From: Litorimonas sp964511495
GTDB taxonomy: Bacteria; Pseudomonadota; Alphaproteobacteria; Caulobacterales; Maricaulaceae
DNA length: 29,999 nucleotides
Reading direction: 5' to 3'
Assembly: GCA_964511495.1 (NCBI GenBank)
Contig: CAZEFT010000026.1
Coordinates: 1 to 29,999 of the forward strand
In this document: in pieces, positions 1-7,034 of the stretch
Layout of the letters: every line of letters begins with the position of its first letter
Numbering within the stretch: position 1 is the first letter of the stretch
Translations under genes and position numbers: made by a program
Notes under the pieces: generated by a model
Seen by the model: the letters and a program-made list of their open reading frames with translations, nothing else
Database searches by the model: none
Told to the model about the DNA's origin: nothing

Positions 1-425
1 CGCTAAGTGCCAAACAGCAAGCCGAAGCCATGTCTGAAGTCGTGATTAAAGAAATCGGTATTCTGGATGAAGCGGTTGATAAGGCAGATGCTGATTTGTC
101 AAAGCTTCAAACCAAATTGGATGAAGCCAAAGCCAAACATAAGGCGCTCATGATGCGCGGCACAGTGGCCCGCGGTCAAATTAAAATGCGCACTGTGTTG
201 AAAGACAGCAAGGTTGATGATGCTCTGGCTCGCTATGAGCGGATGGAGCGCAAGGTCGATGACCTGGAAGCACAAGTTGAAAGCTTTGATCTGGGTGCTG
301 GTCAGTCTTTGGAAAACCAGTTCGCTGAATTGGAAGCGAATGACGCCATTGAAGACGAGCTGACAGCATTGAAAGCGCGTCTGAGCGGCAAAGCCGAAAA
401 GAAAAATAACAAAAAGGCAGGCTAA
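1..425 (+). CDS. pspA: Phage shock protein A (PspA/IM30 family), 5' end outside window
   Basis: Peripheral inner-membrane protein of the phage-shock response. PspA/IM30 proteins bind stressed membrane and help hold the proton-motive force. The reading frame is open from base 3, so the gene enters from the left and about 140 C-terminal residues are visible; the family is usually about 220 residues. What is seen is almost wholly charged alpha-helical coiled coil, with the family-like stretch around the GTVARGQIKM residues, and the helical tail ends in a Lys-rich terminus. The internal ATG at base 30 is not the start, because codons before it continue the same coiled coil (LSAKQQAEA). pspB and pspC follow on the same strand, which supports the name. 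In PspF-controlled systems PspA also restrains the activator PspF; no pspF is visible here. Confidence 0.93.
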   Translation, partial: LSAKQQAEAMSEVVIKEIGILDEAVDKADADLSKLQTKLDEAKAKHKALMMRGTVARGQIKMRTVLKDSKVDDALARYERMERKVDDLEAQVESFDLGAGQSLENQFAELEANDAIEDELTALKARLSGKAEKKNNKKAG

Positions 426-440
426 TTTAGTTTGCTGAAC

Positions 441-504
441 GGTCCGGGCGGTCTATCCCCCCACTCATCCCTTCGAACTGATGAGATTCCCAACCGCCCG
501 GACC
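441..504 (+). repeat. Perfect 12-bp inverted repeat with nested hairpin between pspA and pspB
   Basis: GGTCCGGGCGGT (441-452) is matched exactly by ACCGCCCGGACC (493-504). Inside the 40-base loop a second pair, CTCATC (464-469) and GATGAG (480-485), flanks the self-complementary TTCGAA. No T-run follows the right arm, so this is not a classic intrinsic terminator. In RNA it would form a long GC-rich hairpin between pspA and pspB. It may be a processing or stability element that makes pspA more abundant than pspBC, or an attenuator. The function is inference; the pairing is direct. Confidence 0.7.
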
Positions 505-532
505 ACATATTTAGAAAAGAGAGAGAAAACTA

Positions 533-769
533 ATGGAGGACGAATTGGCTTTGTTAATCCCGATCATTGCGATCCTCATGCCCGTCTTTATTGTCTGGAC
601 AGTCATGCATTTTAAGCACCAAGACAAAAAGCTCAATCACATGAGTGGCGACGAAATCGCCGAACTCGAGCAAATGTCCAAAGTGGCAGATATTTTGGAC
701 CAACGCGTCGCCGTTCTGGAGCGCATCCTAGACGACGAAGTCCCGGATTGGAGAGAGAAAAATGACTAA
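533..769 (+). CDS. pspB: Phage shock protein B (PspB)
   Basis: Small inner-membrane partner of PspC that signals envelope stress to PspA. The 78-residue product matches the family's usual size of about 75. It has one N-terminal membrane helix (about residues 5-25, LALLIPIIAILMPVF) followed by a charged helical tail with a heptad pattern (residues about 35-75). A purine-rich ribosome-binding region, AGAGAGA, lies just before the ATG. Its last codons overlap the start of pspC by 8 bases, so the two are probably translationally coupled. It follows pspA after the inverted repeat. Confidence 0.93.
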   Translation: MEDELALLIPIIAILMPVFIVWTVMHFKHQDKKLNHMSGDEIAELEQMSKVADILDQRVAVLERILDDEVPDWREKND

Positions 770-1211
770 GAAAAAGTCTTACAGTAAAGATTGGAGCCAT
801 TACGACGACTATAATCACGCGTCTGATGAGGGTCATAAAAAACTCCGTCGTAATAAAATTGATGGTGTCTTTGGGGGCGTTTGCTCCGGCATCGGAGATT
901 ACTTCGGACTGGATCATACGATTGTACGGGTTATCTTTGTACTCTCCGTTATCTTCCTGAGCTTCCCGCTGATCGCTTATTTCATCCTCTGGATTTTTAT
1001 TCCGAAAGATGTGCGAGCGCCATACCGCCGGGAATATCGTCAAGCGCGCCGCGCTTACAGAGAGTCTCCGAGTGCACCAGTTCGGACCACAACGTTTAAG
1101 GATGTGAAGTCGAAATATCGGTCTTTGGAAACGCGTTTACAGGATTTGGAACAGTCCATTACGTCAAAAGAGTGGAAACTCCGTCGCGACTTTCGTGACC
1201 TAGAATCCTAA
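762..1211 (+). CDS. pspC: PspC domain envelope-stress protein
   Basis: Inner-membrane sensor of the Psp response that works with PspB. The 149-residue product has a PspC domain at about residues 27-86: KKLRRNKIDGVFGGVCSGI leads into a double hydrophobic segment (VIFVLSVIFLSFPLIAYFIL) and the typical IFIPKD end. A C-terminal extension of about 60 residues is basic and then coiled-coil (SLETRLQDLEQ), similar to the C-terminal helix seen in many PspC proteins. The ATG lies inside the last codons of pspB. The position third in pspA-pspB-pspC order is diagnostic. Confidence 0.94.
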   Translation: MTKKKSYSKDWSHYDDYNHASDEGHKKLRRNKIDGVFGGVCSGIGDYFGLDHTIVRVIFVLSVIFLSFPLIAYFILWIFIPKDVRAPYRREYRQARRAYRESPSAPVRTTTFKDVKSKYRSLETRLQDLEQSITSKEWKLRRDFRDLES

Positions 1212-1245
1212 CGCCCCCGCTAACAGACCAAAGGAGGATACGGTC

Positions 1246-1461
1246 ATGTTAAAATCAGTCGCAGTCTTGGCAGTCATTGCCACCGGAACAACAATACCCG
1301 CCGTACAGAATATTCAACCTGTAAAAGGGGCCACAGTTTCCGTCTCCCAGTTTAATCTGGAATGGGGCGAAGAAGGGTTCGAAGCCACACTGTCAGAACA
1401 AGCTGACTTCGCTTTGAAACTGAAACTCTCAGGTGACAAAACCGTCACGCTCGAATTTTAG
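1246..1461 (+). CDS. Small secreted protein in the psp operon, unknown function
   Basis: A 71-residue product I do not recognise as a named family. The start is well supported by a strong AAAGGAGG ribosome-binding site about 9 bases upstream. The N-terminus looks like a signal peptide or short membrane anchor (SVAVLAVIATGTTIPAV). The rest is predicted beta-rich with alternating hydrophobic residues (ATVSVSQFNLEW, FALKLKLSG, KTVTLEF). It sits 34 bases after pspC and 9 bases before the GSGD-repeat protein, so it is probably co-transcribed with both. The working guess is a periplasmic accessory of the Psp response; nothing in the sequence names its activity. Confidence 0.72.
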   Translation: MLKSVAVLAVIATGTTIPAVQNIQPVKGATVSVSQFNLEWGEEGFEATLSEQADFALKLKLSGDKTVTLEF

Positions 1462-1470
1462 GAACGAGAT

Positions 1471-2541
1471 ATGACAGGCTCTTTGAAACCGATCTTATTA
1501 ACGACAGCGGCGCTTTCCCTTGCGGCGCTGTCTTTCCAAACACAGGCTCAATCTTCAACTGAACAGGCAAGCAGTGGTTCGGAACTCATTATTGAGAATT
1601 TTGTTGGCACCATTAATTGGCAGAACGCTTCGGGTGACCCCCGACTGACGTCTCAGAAGAATATGGGTGACACGCAAATCGATGACCGCGGATATGACCT
1701 GATCATTGATGGCGGTATTGAGAATTTAAAAGGAACGCGATGCAAAGGCTATTACGGTTCTTATGACATCAGCCTTTTTGGCAGTAAGAAAAATAAGGGT
1801 AATTTCGGCGGGTATGAAGACCTCGAAGATTTCCCGATTTTGGATATCAATATTCCCGAAAATACGACCGTTATCATTCGAGACTCTATTCTATTCACTG
1901 AAGGTCAACCCAATGTGTTTGCAGCCGATTTATCGCTTAAGCATTGTGGGAAAATCAAATTGGGTAACGTCAAAACCTATGTGGATTTGGAAAGCAATGG
2001 CTCGGCAGATTTGACAGTGAGTCGCGTTGACCGACTTGACAGCGAAATGACGGGTTCAGGAGACATTGAAGGCGAATATGCCCGTCTCTTGACCGCCGAA
2101 GGCCGAGGATCCGGTGATATCGAATTTGATGAGGTCGGCACACTTGATATTCAACTGACCGGATCCGGTGATGTCGAAGTCGACAATGTCAATTCCGTCA
2201 CAATAGAAGCGTCCGGTTCAGGTGATTTCGATTTTGATAAAGTGCATGAGAGCCTGGATTTTCAAGCTTCGGGGTCCGGTGATTTATCTGTCGATAAATT
2301 TGTCGGTGACGGCCCTGCAACGGTCAGTATTCAAACCCGCGGCAGTGGCGATGCCGACATTGATGATGGCTCCATCCGCGAACTTTATGTCCGCGCCGGA
2401 GGGTCCAGTACGGTTGATATTGATGCCGAGATTATTGATGCCGATGTGAAAGCCTCAGGCTCGTCTGATGTTTATCTGAAAAAGGTGAGTGGTACTCTGA
2501 CCCGTAAAGAAAGCGGCTCTGCTGATATTCACGTCAATTAA
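1471..2541 (+). CDS. Secreted GSGD-repeat beta-helix protein (DUF2807/GIN-domain-like)
   Basis: A 356-residue exported protein. Residues 1-27 form a signal peptide ending TQAQ. Residues about 35-165 are a non-repetitive region with two cysteines (near 92 and 159) that could form a disulfide. From residue 177 to the end runs a repeat with a G-S-G/A-D turn at about 177, 195, 213, 231, 249, 268, 291, 311, 330 and 349, that is ten rungs of mostly 18-19 residues. This matches the beta-helical fold of DUF2807 ('head GIN domain') proteins, which sit near psp genes in various bacteria. It is the last gene of the psp operon, 9 bases after the small secreted protein. The role is inferred as an envelope-associated stress protein; adhesion is possible but not shown. 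Confidence 0.8.
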   Translation: MTGSLKPILLTTAALSLAALSFQTQAQSSTEQASSGSELIIENFVGTINWQNASGDPRLTSQKNMGDTQIDDRGYDLIIDGGIENLKGTRCKGYYGSYDISLFGSKKNKGNFGGYEDLEDFPILDINIPENTTVIIRDSILFTEGQPNVFAADLSLKHCGKIKLGNVKTYVDLESNGSADLTVSRVDRLDSEMTGSGDIEGEYARLLTAEGRGSGDIEFDEVGTLDIQLTGSGDVEVDNVNSVTIEASGSGDFDFDKVHESLDFQASGSGDLSVDKFVGDGPATVSIQTRGSGDADIDDGSIRELYVRAGGSSTVDIDAEIIDADVKASGSSDVYLKKVSGTLTRKESGSADIHVN

Positions 2542-2550
2542 ATCTGAATG

Positions 2551-2590
2551 TTCTGTCGCACGCTACCGTGAATGAAGGCGCGCGACAGAA
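2551..2590. terminator. Bidirectional terminator shared by psp operon and mnmC
   Basis: A 13-base inverted repeat with one mismatch: TTCTGTCGCACGC (2551-2563) and GCGCGCGACAGAA (2578-2590), loop 14 bases. The outer 9 pairs are perfect. It lies between the convergent psp operon (stop at 2541) and mnmC (stop at 2563), and its right arm is part of the mnmC coding end. Neither side has a long T-run, so termination strength is uncertain. Confidence 0.6.
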
Positions 2591-4275
2591 AACTTCTCCC
2601 AGACCTGCCGCGCGATCGGCAGGGGATCGCCATAATAATGGGACACCAAAGCTTCGGCGAGAAGCGGGGCGAAAACAAAACCGCGCGACCCCAATCCTGA
2701 TAAAATATAATGACCGGTATTTATTTCACCGATAATGGGTAAAGTGTCATGGGATGTCACGCGGATACTCGCGCGTGATTTTTCAGGATAAAGCGTCACG
2801 CCTTCGCCAATATAACTTTCAAATTGGGCGATGTTTTTACGGTCATCGGCAGGGTCTATCTCAAACGGGCTCTCTCCCTCGGTGAGCCTGTCATGCGTAG
2901 CACCAATGAGGATATCTGAGTCCAAAGGAACGGCATATCCGCCATAGGTGACGGAATGGTTCGGCCTGTTTGACGCCTGAACATGCGTAATCTGTCCCCG
3001 TGAAAATCTGAGCGGTAAGTCGGGTAAGAGAGACCGAACACCGAAACCTGCAGCCAGAAAAATTGGCCCAGTAAACTCGCTCAAATTTTCAACTTGGCTG
3101 TCCTCGACGACTAAGTCGGACAAGGCTTTGGCTTTGTGCTCACCAGGATGAATAGCAACTGCGCTTGGGAAGAAGAGTGCGTCCGTCTCTCCGGTTGATA
3201 AATGGCTTGTGGGTAAGGGGGCGTTTTGAATTAATTTTTGATGTCTTTCACGCTCATGCTCGTTTTTGGCAAGATGCGTAATCCCTCTATGGATCAGTAC
3301 CGCTTCATATTGCTTTATGGCGTAAAGATAGCTGGAGAGAAAAAAACGGCTCTCGGGGCGATCCTGTAAATCCAGTCTCGGTTTGACCAAAGCGGCTCGA
3401 TTTCCACTTGCCGCGATATGTGCTTTATCTTCTATGATGCGGGGCGTCACGCCCCGCCTTAGAAAGGCCTGCGCCAATGAAACCCCGGCAATGCCTGCGC
3501 CTAATATAATAGGGTTCTCTTTGTCAGAATAAAGCGATGAAATAGCACTCTTTCCGACGAGGTGTGCCTCAAGCCTATGGCGTTTGCGACCAAAGCCCGT
3601 TTTGCGTTCGACGGTAAATCCCGCCTCGCTCAGCGCACGCCTGACATCTCCGGCCACGGTGAAGGTTGCAAGTCTGGCCCCTGGCTTTGATAAGCCAGCA
3701 AGACGCGCCATAATATCCGCAGACCACATCTCCGGGTTTTTGGCGGGGCTAAAACCGTCGAGAAACCACGCATCCGCCTTTAGAGATAACGCGTCCAATG
3801 CTTCGACAATATCGTCATGGATAAGGGTCAAGGTGACACGGCCAAAATGGAGGCGATGAAACCCGCGCACCCGCCCCGGCCACTGCGCGATTAATTGAGC
3901 GGCATAAGGTTTTAACTCAGGCCAAGCCTCTAAGGCTCTCGCTAATTGCTCTCTGTCGAAAGGATATTTTTCGATCGATACAAAATGCAGAAAGCCCGTT
4001 TCTGATTCAGCGTTTTGAGCTGTTTCTTCCCACATTTGCCATGTGGCCAGAAAGTTGAGGCCTGACCCGAATCCTAATTCTGCAATCACAAAACGGGATC
4101 TATTCTGCCAAGCCTCGGGGAGGCCGCAGCCCTTCAAAAAAACGGTGCGCGTTTCATCCAAACCACCATCTGTGGAGAAATAAATGTCTCCAAATTGAGG
4201 GGCAGCAGGTGTGCCGGGTCGGCTCCAATCTAATTGAGCCGGAGGACAGAGGGTCAGGGGACGCGGCGCAGCCAT
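2563..4275 (-). CDS. mnmC: Bifunctional tRNA (mnm5s2U34) methyltransferase / FAD oxidoreductase MnmC
   Basis: Performs the last two steps of 5-methylaminomethyl-2-thiouridine synthesis at wobble position 34 of tRNAs. The FAD domain removes the carboxymethyl group and the methyltransferase domain then methylates with S-adenosylmethionine. The 570-residue product has the N-terminal DUF752 methyltransferase (about 1-245) with SAM motif ELGFGSGLNFLA and catalytic motif WFLDGFSPAKNPEMW. A C-terminal oxidoreductase (about 250-565) has the FAD-binding NPIILGAGIAGVSLA and the late motif SGLGSRGFVFAPLLAE. It is slightly short for the family (about 650) but both halves look intact. It ends convergently with the psp operon. 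The lytic transglycosylase gene lies 37 bases upstream on the same strand. Confidence 0.95.
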   Translation of the reverse strand: MAAPRPLTLCPPAQLDWSRPGTPAAPQFGDIYFSTDGGLDETRTVFLKGCGLPEAWQNRSRFVIAELGFGSGLNFLATWQMWEETAQNAESETGFLHFVSIEKYPFDREQLARALEAWPELKPYAAQLIAQWPGRVRGFHRLHFGRVTLTLIHDDIVEALDALSLKADAWFLDGFSPAKNPEMWSADIMARLAGLSKPGARLATFTVAGDVRRALSEAGFTVERKTGFGRKRHRLEAHLVGKSAISSLYSDKENPIILGAGIAGVSLAQAFLRRGVTPRIIEDKAHIAASGNRAALVKPRLDLQDRPESRFFLSSYLYAIKQYEAVLIHRGITHLAKNEHERERHQKLIQNAPLPTSHLSTGETDALFFPSAVAIHPGEHKAKALSDLVVEDSQVENLSEFTGPIFLAAGFGVRSLLPDLPLRFSRGQITHVQASNRPNHSVTYGGYAVPLDSDILIGATHDRLTEGESPFEIDPADDRKNIAQFESYIGEGVTLYPEKSRASIRVTSHDTLPIIGEINTGHYILSGLGSRGFVFAPLLAEALVSHYYGDPLPIARQVWEKFSVARLHSR

Positions 4276-4312
4276 ATCTTTGCGGGAAGGTTAACCTGAA
4301 AAGGCCAAACCC

Positions 4313-5602
4313 TTATTGGGCGATGAGCCGGTTAAATAAGGTTTGTTCCATATAACCATCCGCCGGCAGATTATTGGCTCGTTGCCAAGCCCGTATCGCT
4401 TTGCGAGTATTCGGCCCGACCTGTCCGTCGACACCTCCTGTTGAAAACCCTAATTGCGTGAGTTTGCTCTGCATGGCTTTTTTATCCTCGAATGACAGAG
4501 GTTTATCATCACGCGGCCAAGGGGTCGTAAGCACTGAGCGCCCGCGCAGGGCTTCGCCCAACACGGTGATCCCCATCGCATAGCTGGTAGAATTATTATA
4601 TTTTTTAATGACGTCAAAGTTTTTGAAGGTCAGAATTTTTGGCCCTCTATGACCGCCGGGGGCAATCATTTTGGCCTCTAGGAAACCGGCCTCATCGCTC
4701 CATCTTTGTCCCGTAATCGGCGCGACCCCGAGGGCCGTCCATTGATTGACTGTTTTCTTTGTGCCTTCGAGCAAAGAGTAATCAAACCCTTGCGGGACAC
4801 TGACCTCAGCCATGATGGGTTCGGCTTTGCGCCATCCAAATCGTGCGAGATAATGAGCGGCGCTTCCCAAGGCATCGGCACGATTTGTCCAGAGGTCTTT
4901 ATTCCCGTCATTGTCAAAATCGACGGCGTAATCGCGGAACGTGGTGGGGATAAATTGTGTCATCCCCATGGCTCCGGCCCATGACCCGGTTAATTGTTCC
5001 GTCCGCACATCTCCGGCCTGAAGCAAATCCAGAACTGCGAAAAGTTGCTGTTCCCCAAAGGCTTTCCGACGTCCTTCAAACGCAAATGTTGCAAGAGCGC
5101 TGACGGTCTCATGATTTCCAATAATCCGGCCATAGCTCGTCTCTAGCCCCCAAATGGAGGTTAAGATATGGCGAGGAACGTGATACCGTGCTTCTACGGC
5201 ATCAAAAACATCTTTTGTATCCGCCATTCGCGCGCGCCCCGTATTCAGGCGATCCGCGGAGGCCGCATTATCCACATAAGACCAAACCGGCTTGGTAAAT
5301 TCAGGTTGCTTACGGTCTCTGTCGAGTGCGCGTTCATTAATGACGGCCGTTCTCAAAACAGATGTGACAAGGGCGCGGTCATATCCCTTGGCAATCGCCC
5401 GGTTTGTGAAATCCTGTTTCCAGGCTTCAAAGCGTTGCTGTTGCGTCATTTGCGTGGCCGCCTGCGTCGTTGACGACGCTGTTATGGCCGATATTGGCGA
5501 AGCATTAGCAGACACAACACTATTCGTTGTCGGTGTCGCGGTGCAGCCCGTGGCGAAAGTTGAAGCGATTGAAAGAAGGAAAATAGCACGCAGTGTTTTC
5601 AT
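4313..5602 (-). CDS. MltB-type lytic murein transglycosylase with peptidoglycan-binding domain (lipoprotein)
   Basis: Cleaves the glycan strand of peptidoglycan, giving 1,6-anhydromuramyl ends. The 429-residue protein starts with a lipoprotein-like signal (lipobox region TFATGC, Cys20). An SLT_2/MltB domain follows at about 55-345: the catalytic Glu154 is in SIWGLETSYGR and the family motif GAMGMTQFIPTTF is present. The C-terminal 60 residues form a PG_binding_1 domain (MQSKLTQLGFSTGGVDGQVG, then TRKAIRAWQ). The N-terminal Ser/Thr/Ala-rich linker at 22-50 would reach away from the membrane. The subfamily (MltB versus the alphaproteobacterial SLT_2 paralogues) is not resolved, so no symbol is given. 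Confidence 0.93.
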   Translation of the reverse strand: MKTLRAIFLLSIASTFATGCTATPTTNSVVSANASPISAITASSTTQAATQMTQQQRFEAWKQDFTNRAIAKGYDRALVTSVLRTAVINERALDRDRKQPEFTKPVWSYVDNAASADRLNTGRARMADTKDVFDAVEARYHVPRHILTSIWGLETSYGRIIGNHETVSALATFAFEGRRKAFGEQQLFAVLDLLQAGDVRTEQLTGSWAGAMGMTQFIPTTFRDYAVDFDNDGNKDLWTNRADALGSAAHYLARFGWRKAEPIMAEVSVPQGFDYSLLEGTKKTVNQWTALGVAPITGQRWSDEAGFLEAKMIAPGGHRGPKILTFKNFDVIKKYNNSTSYAMGITVLGEALRGRSVLTTPWPRDDKPLSFEDKKAMQSKLTQLGFSTGGVDGQVGPNTRKAIRAWQRANNLPADGYMEQTLFNRLIAQ

Positions 5603-5715
5603 AAAAGACCCGTATCAAATTTTTTGTGGCGCAACCACACTTTTGAACAGGAAAGACAAAGGTCTGAGGTTAAAACAGCTGTGCCGGAATTGGCGCGATA
5701 ATACAGCTTTGTCCG

Positions 5716-5744
5716 TTGACTTTGGGTGTTGTGATACGTATATG
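5716..5744 (+). promoter_or_regulatory. Sigma-70-like promoter for rpmJ
   Basis: TTGACT (5716-5721) and TATATG (5739-5744) are separated by 17 bases, close to the housekeeping consensus. The inferred start near 5751 gives a leader of about 46 bases before rpmJ. The leader holds a perfect hairpin: GGCGC (5764-5768), loop TGTT, GCGCC (5773-5777). Confidence 0.55.
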
Positions 5745-5796
5745 CCGCCTTCGAGATTAACAAGGCGCTGTTGCGCCCGCATGAAAGTATAGACCG

Positions 5797-5922
5797 ATGA
5801 AAGTCCGTAGTTCACTGAAATCCCTCAAAAACCGTCACCGCGATTGCCAAATCGTGCGTCGTAAAGGTCGTCTTTACGTTATCAATAAGACAGACCCTCG
5901 TTTTAAGGCTCGCCAAGGTTAA
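5797..5922 (+). CDS. rpmJ: 50S ribosomal protein L36
   Basis: A 41-residue very basic protein of the large ribosomal subunit. The residues MKVRSSLKSLK and CQIVRRKGRLYVINK, with ending DPRFKARQG, are those of alphaproteobacterial L36. Only one cysteine remains (Cys17) and the zinc-ribbon set is not complete, as in the C-minus form that carries a C-terminal extension. This form is common in alphaproteobacteria as a stand-alone gene away from the main ribosomal operons. The ATG is preceded by a purine patch GAAAG about 9 bases upstream, and a good promoter lies 53 bases upstream. The gene is easily missed because of its size. Confidence 0.96.
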   Translation: MKVRSSLKSLKNRHRDCQIVRRKGRLYVINKTDPRFKARQG

Positions 5923-5977
5923 ATCGCCTTTGCGATCTCACAATAATTTGCGCCTCCGTGCGCTTTTAAACTGTCTA

Positions 5978-6007
5978 ACGCCTCTTGCCACTCACTGCAG
6001 GAGGCGT
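5978..6007 (+). terminator. Hairpin downstream of rpmJ
   Basis: ACGCCTC (5978-5984) pairs with GAGGCGT (6001-6007) across a 16-base loop. A smaller stem, ATCGC/GCGAT with loop CTTT (5923-5936), begins right after the rpmJ stop codon. Neither is followed by a T-run. They may protect the rpmJ mRNA 3' end or reduce read-through into the TPR gene. Confidence 0.35.
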
Positions 6008-6061
6008 CAGTGTATTCGGGTGTTGAAAAAATCTCTCCGAATCCCCCCGTTTCGAGGCATC

Positions 6062-6769
6062 ATGCCTTTGGCCACCATGCCTCGGGCCTTCATGATGGGC
6101 CTGTTCATAAGCCTGACGCCCCTGAGCGCCTTTGCTCAAATAGTGCCGCCTGATGAAGCGACGCCTTTACCGGAAATCGCTATCCCGGATTTAGAGACGG
6201 TCAAGCCGCCTCAAGACGATGAAAATGTTGCGGACACTCCCAAATTTGACAAGCCCGATTATTCCCGCCTATCGGCGGAGGGGGAGCGGACCGTGCGATT
6301 GGACGCTCTTTTTGCACGTCTGGCAAATGCGGAAAATGAGGAAAAAGCCGAACTCGTCGCCGAAGAAGTCTGGGCTATTTGGCTTGATAGTGGTTCGGCC
6401 TCCGTCAATTTCGTCTTAAGGCGCGGTACGGCGGCCCATAAGTCAGGACAAAAAGACCTCGCCCGTCGCCTCTATGATCAAACCATAACGCTTTCGCCTG
6501 ACTATGCAGAAGGCTGGGCGCGCTCTTCCCGTTTGGCGATGGAGGAGGAAAATCTCTCCCGCGCCCTCACCGAAGCCGCCAAAACTCTGACGTTAGAACC
6601 CCGTCATTTTTATGCTCTATGGACGATGGGCAATATTTTTGAAAAATTGGGCCGGAATGAAGAGGCGCTGGAAGCCTATCGAGAGGCCCATAAGCTGCAC
6701 CCGCAATTAAAAGCCGTGAAAGACCGTTTGGCATTATTGGAGAGCAATTTGAACGGAGACGTTCTCTAA
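6062..6769 (+). CDS. Secreted TPR-repeat protein
   Basis: A 235-residue exported protein with tetratricopeptide repeats, which usually mediate protein contacts. The chosen ATG at 6062 places a signal peptide at the N-terminus (MMGLFISLTPLSAFAQ, cleavage after about residue 26). The frame is open further upstream to a TTG at 5930, but that segment is arginine-rich, lacks a signal sequence and overlaps the hairpin after rpmJ. After a Pro/Glu/Asp-rich linker (about 27-65) come helical pairs with TPR spacing at about 110-220 (RRLYDQTITLSPDYAEGWAR, AAKTLTLEPRHFYALWTMG, EEALEAYREAHKLHPQLKAV). The partner is unknown. It ends convergently with the GIY-YIG gene, their stop codons overlapping. Confidence 0.82.
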   Translation: MPLATMPRAFMMGLFISLTPLSAFAQIVPPDEATPLPEIAIPDLETVKPPQDDENVADTPKFDKPDYSRLSAEGERTVRLDALFARLANAENEEKAELVAEEVWAIWLDSGSASVNFVLRRGTAAHKSGQKDLARRLYDQTITLSPDYAEGWARSSRLAMEEENLSRALTEAAKTLTLEPRHFYALWTMGNIFEKLGRNEEALEAYREAHKLHPQLKAVKDRLALLESNLNGDVL

Positions 6770-6777
6770 CGTTTTTT
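6751..6777 (+). terminator. Weak terminator at the end of the TPR gene
   Basis: GAACG (6751-6755), loop GAGA, CGTTC (6760-6764), then TTTTTT at 6772-6777. The stem is only 5 pairs and 7 bases separate it from the T-run, so the call is weak. It overlaps the ends of both convergent genes. Confidence 0.35.
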
Positions 6778-7017
6778 CTCTGCAATCAGCGCTAATTTCT
6801 CAAAACGCGTGAGTTGTTTAATCGCATATTCGCGTTGGCTGGCTTGGCGTCTGTCTTCGGCCTCTTCCCAATAGGCCAATGTCACAGGTCGCCGCGCTGC
6901 AGTATATTTTGCCCCTTTGCCTTTATTATGGGCTTCAATACGTTGGGTCAGGTTTTTTGCAATGCCCGTATAGAGCGTGCCATCCGCGCACTCCACGATG
7001 TAAACAGACCAACTCAT
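6766..7017 (-). CDS. GIY-YIG nuclease family protein (YhbQ/UPF0213-like)
   Basis: A stand-alone GIY-YIG fold of 83 residues. The N-terminal strand WSVYIVECADGTLYTGIA carries the family signature (YIV...YTG). The conserved Arg of the next helix (TQRIEAHNKGKG) and the ARRPVTLAYWEE segment follow. This group (E. coli YhbQ type) is linked to DNA processing, but the cellular role is poorly known. The ATG at 7017 is chosen over an upstream TTG at 7029 because it starts directly at the first beta-strand. It is the last gene of the seven-gene minus-strand array, 17 bases after the M28 peptidase stop. Confidence 0.92.
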   Translation of the reverse strand: MSWSVYIVECADGTLYTGIAKNLTQRIEAHNKGKGAKYTAARRPVTLAYWEEAEDRRQASQREYAIKQLTRFEKLALIAEKKR

Positions 7018-7034
7018 AAAGATCGCCAAACAGC

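Noticed and set aside
5292..5792. A 166-codon plus-strand frame opposite the lytic transglycosylase start
   Set aside because: It lies antisense to a gene with clear catalytic motifs and a signal peptide; the product has no recognisable features.
5930..6061. TTG start at 5930 for the TPR protein
   Set aside because: It would place 44 arginine-rich residues before a good signal peptide and overlap the hairpin after rpmJ; ATG 6062 is better.
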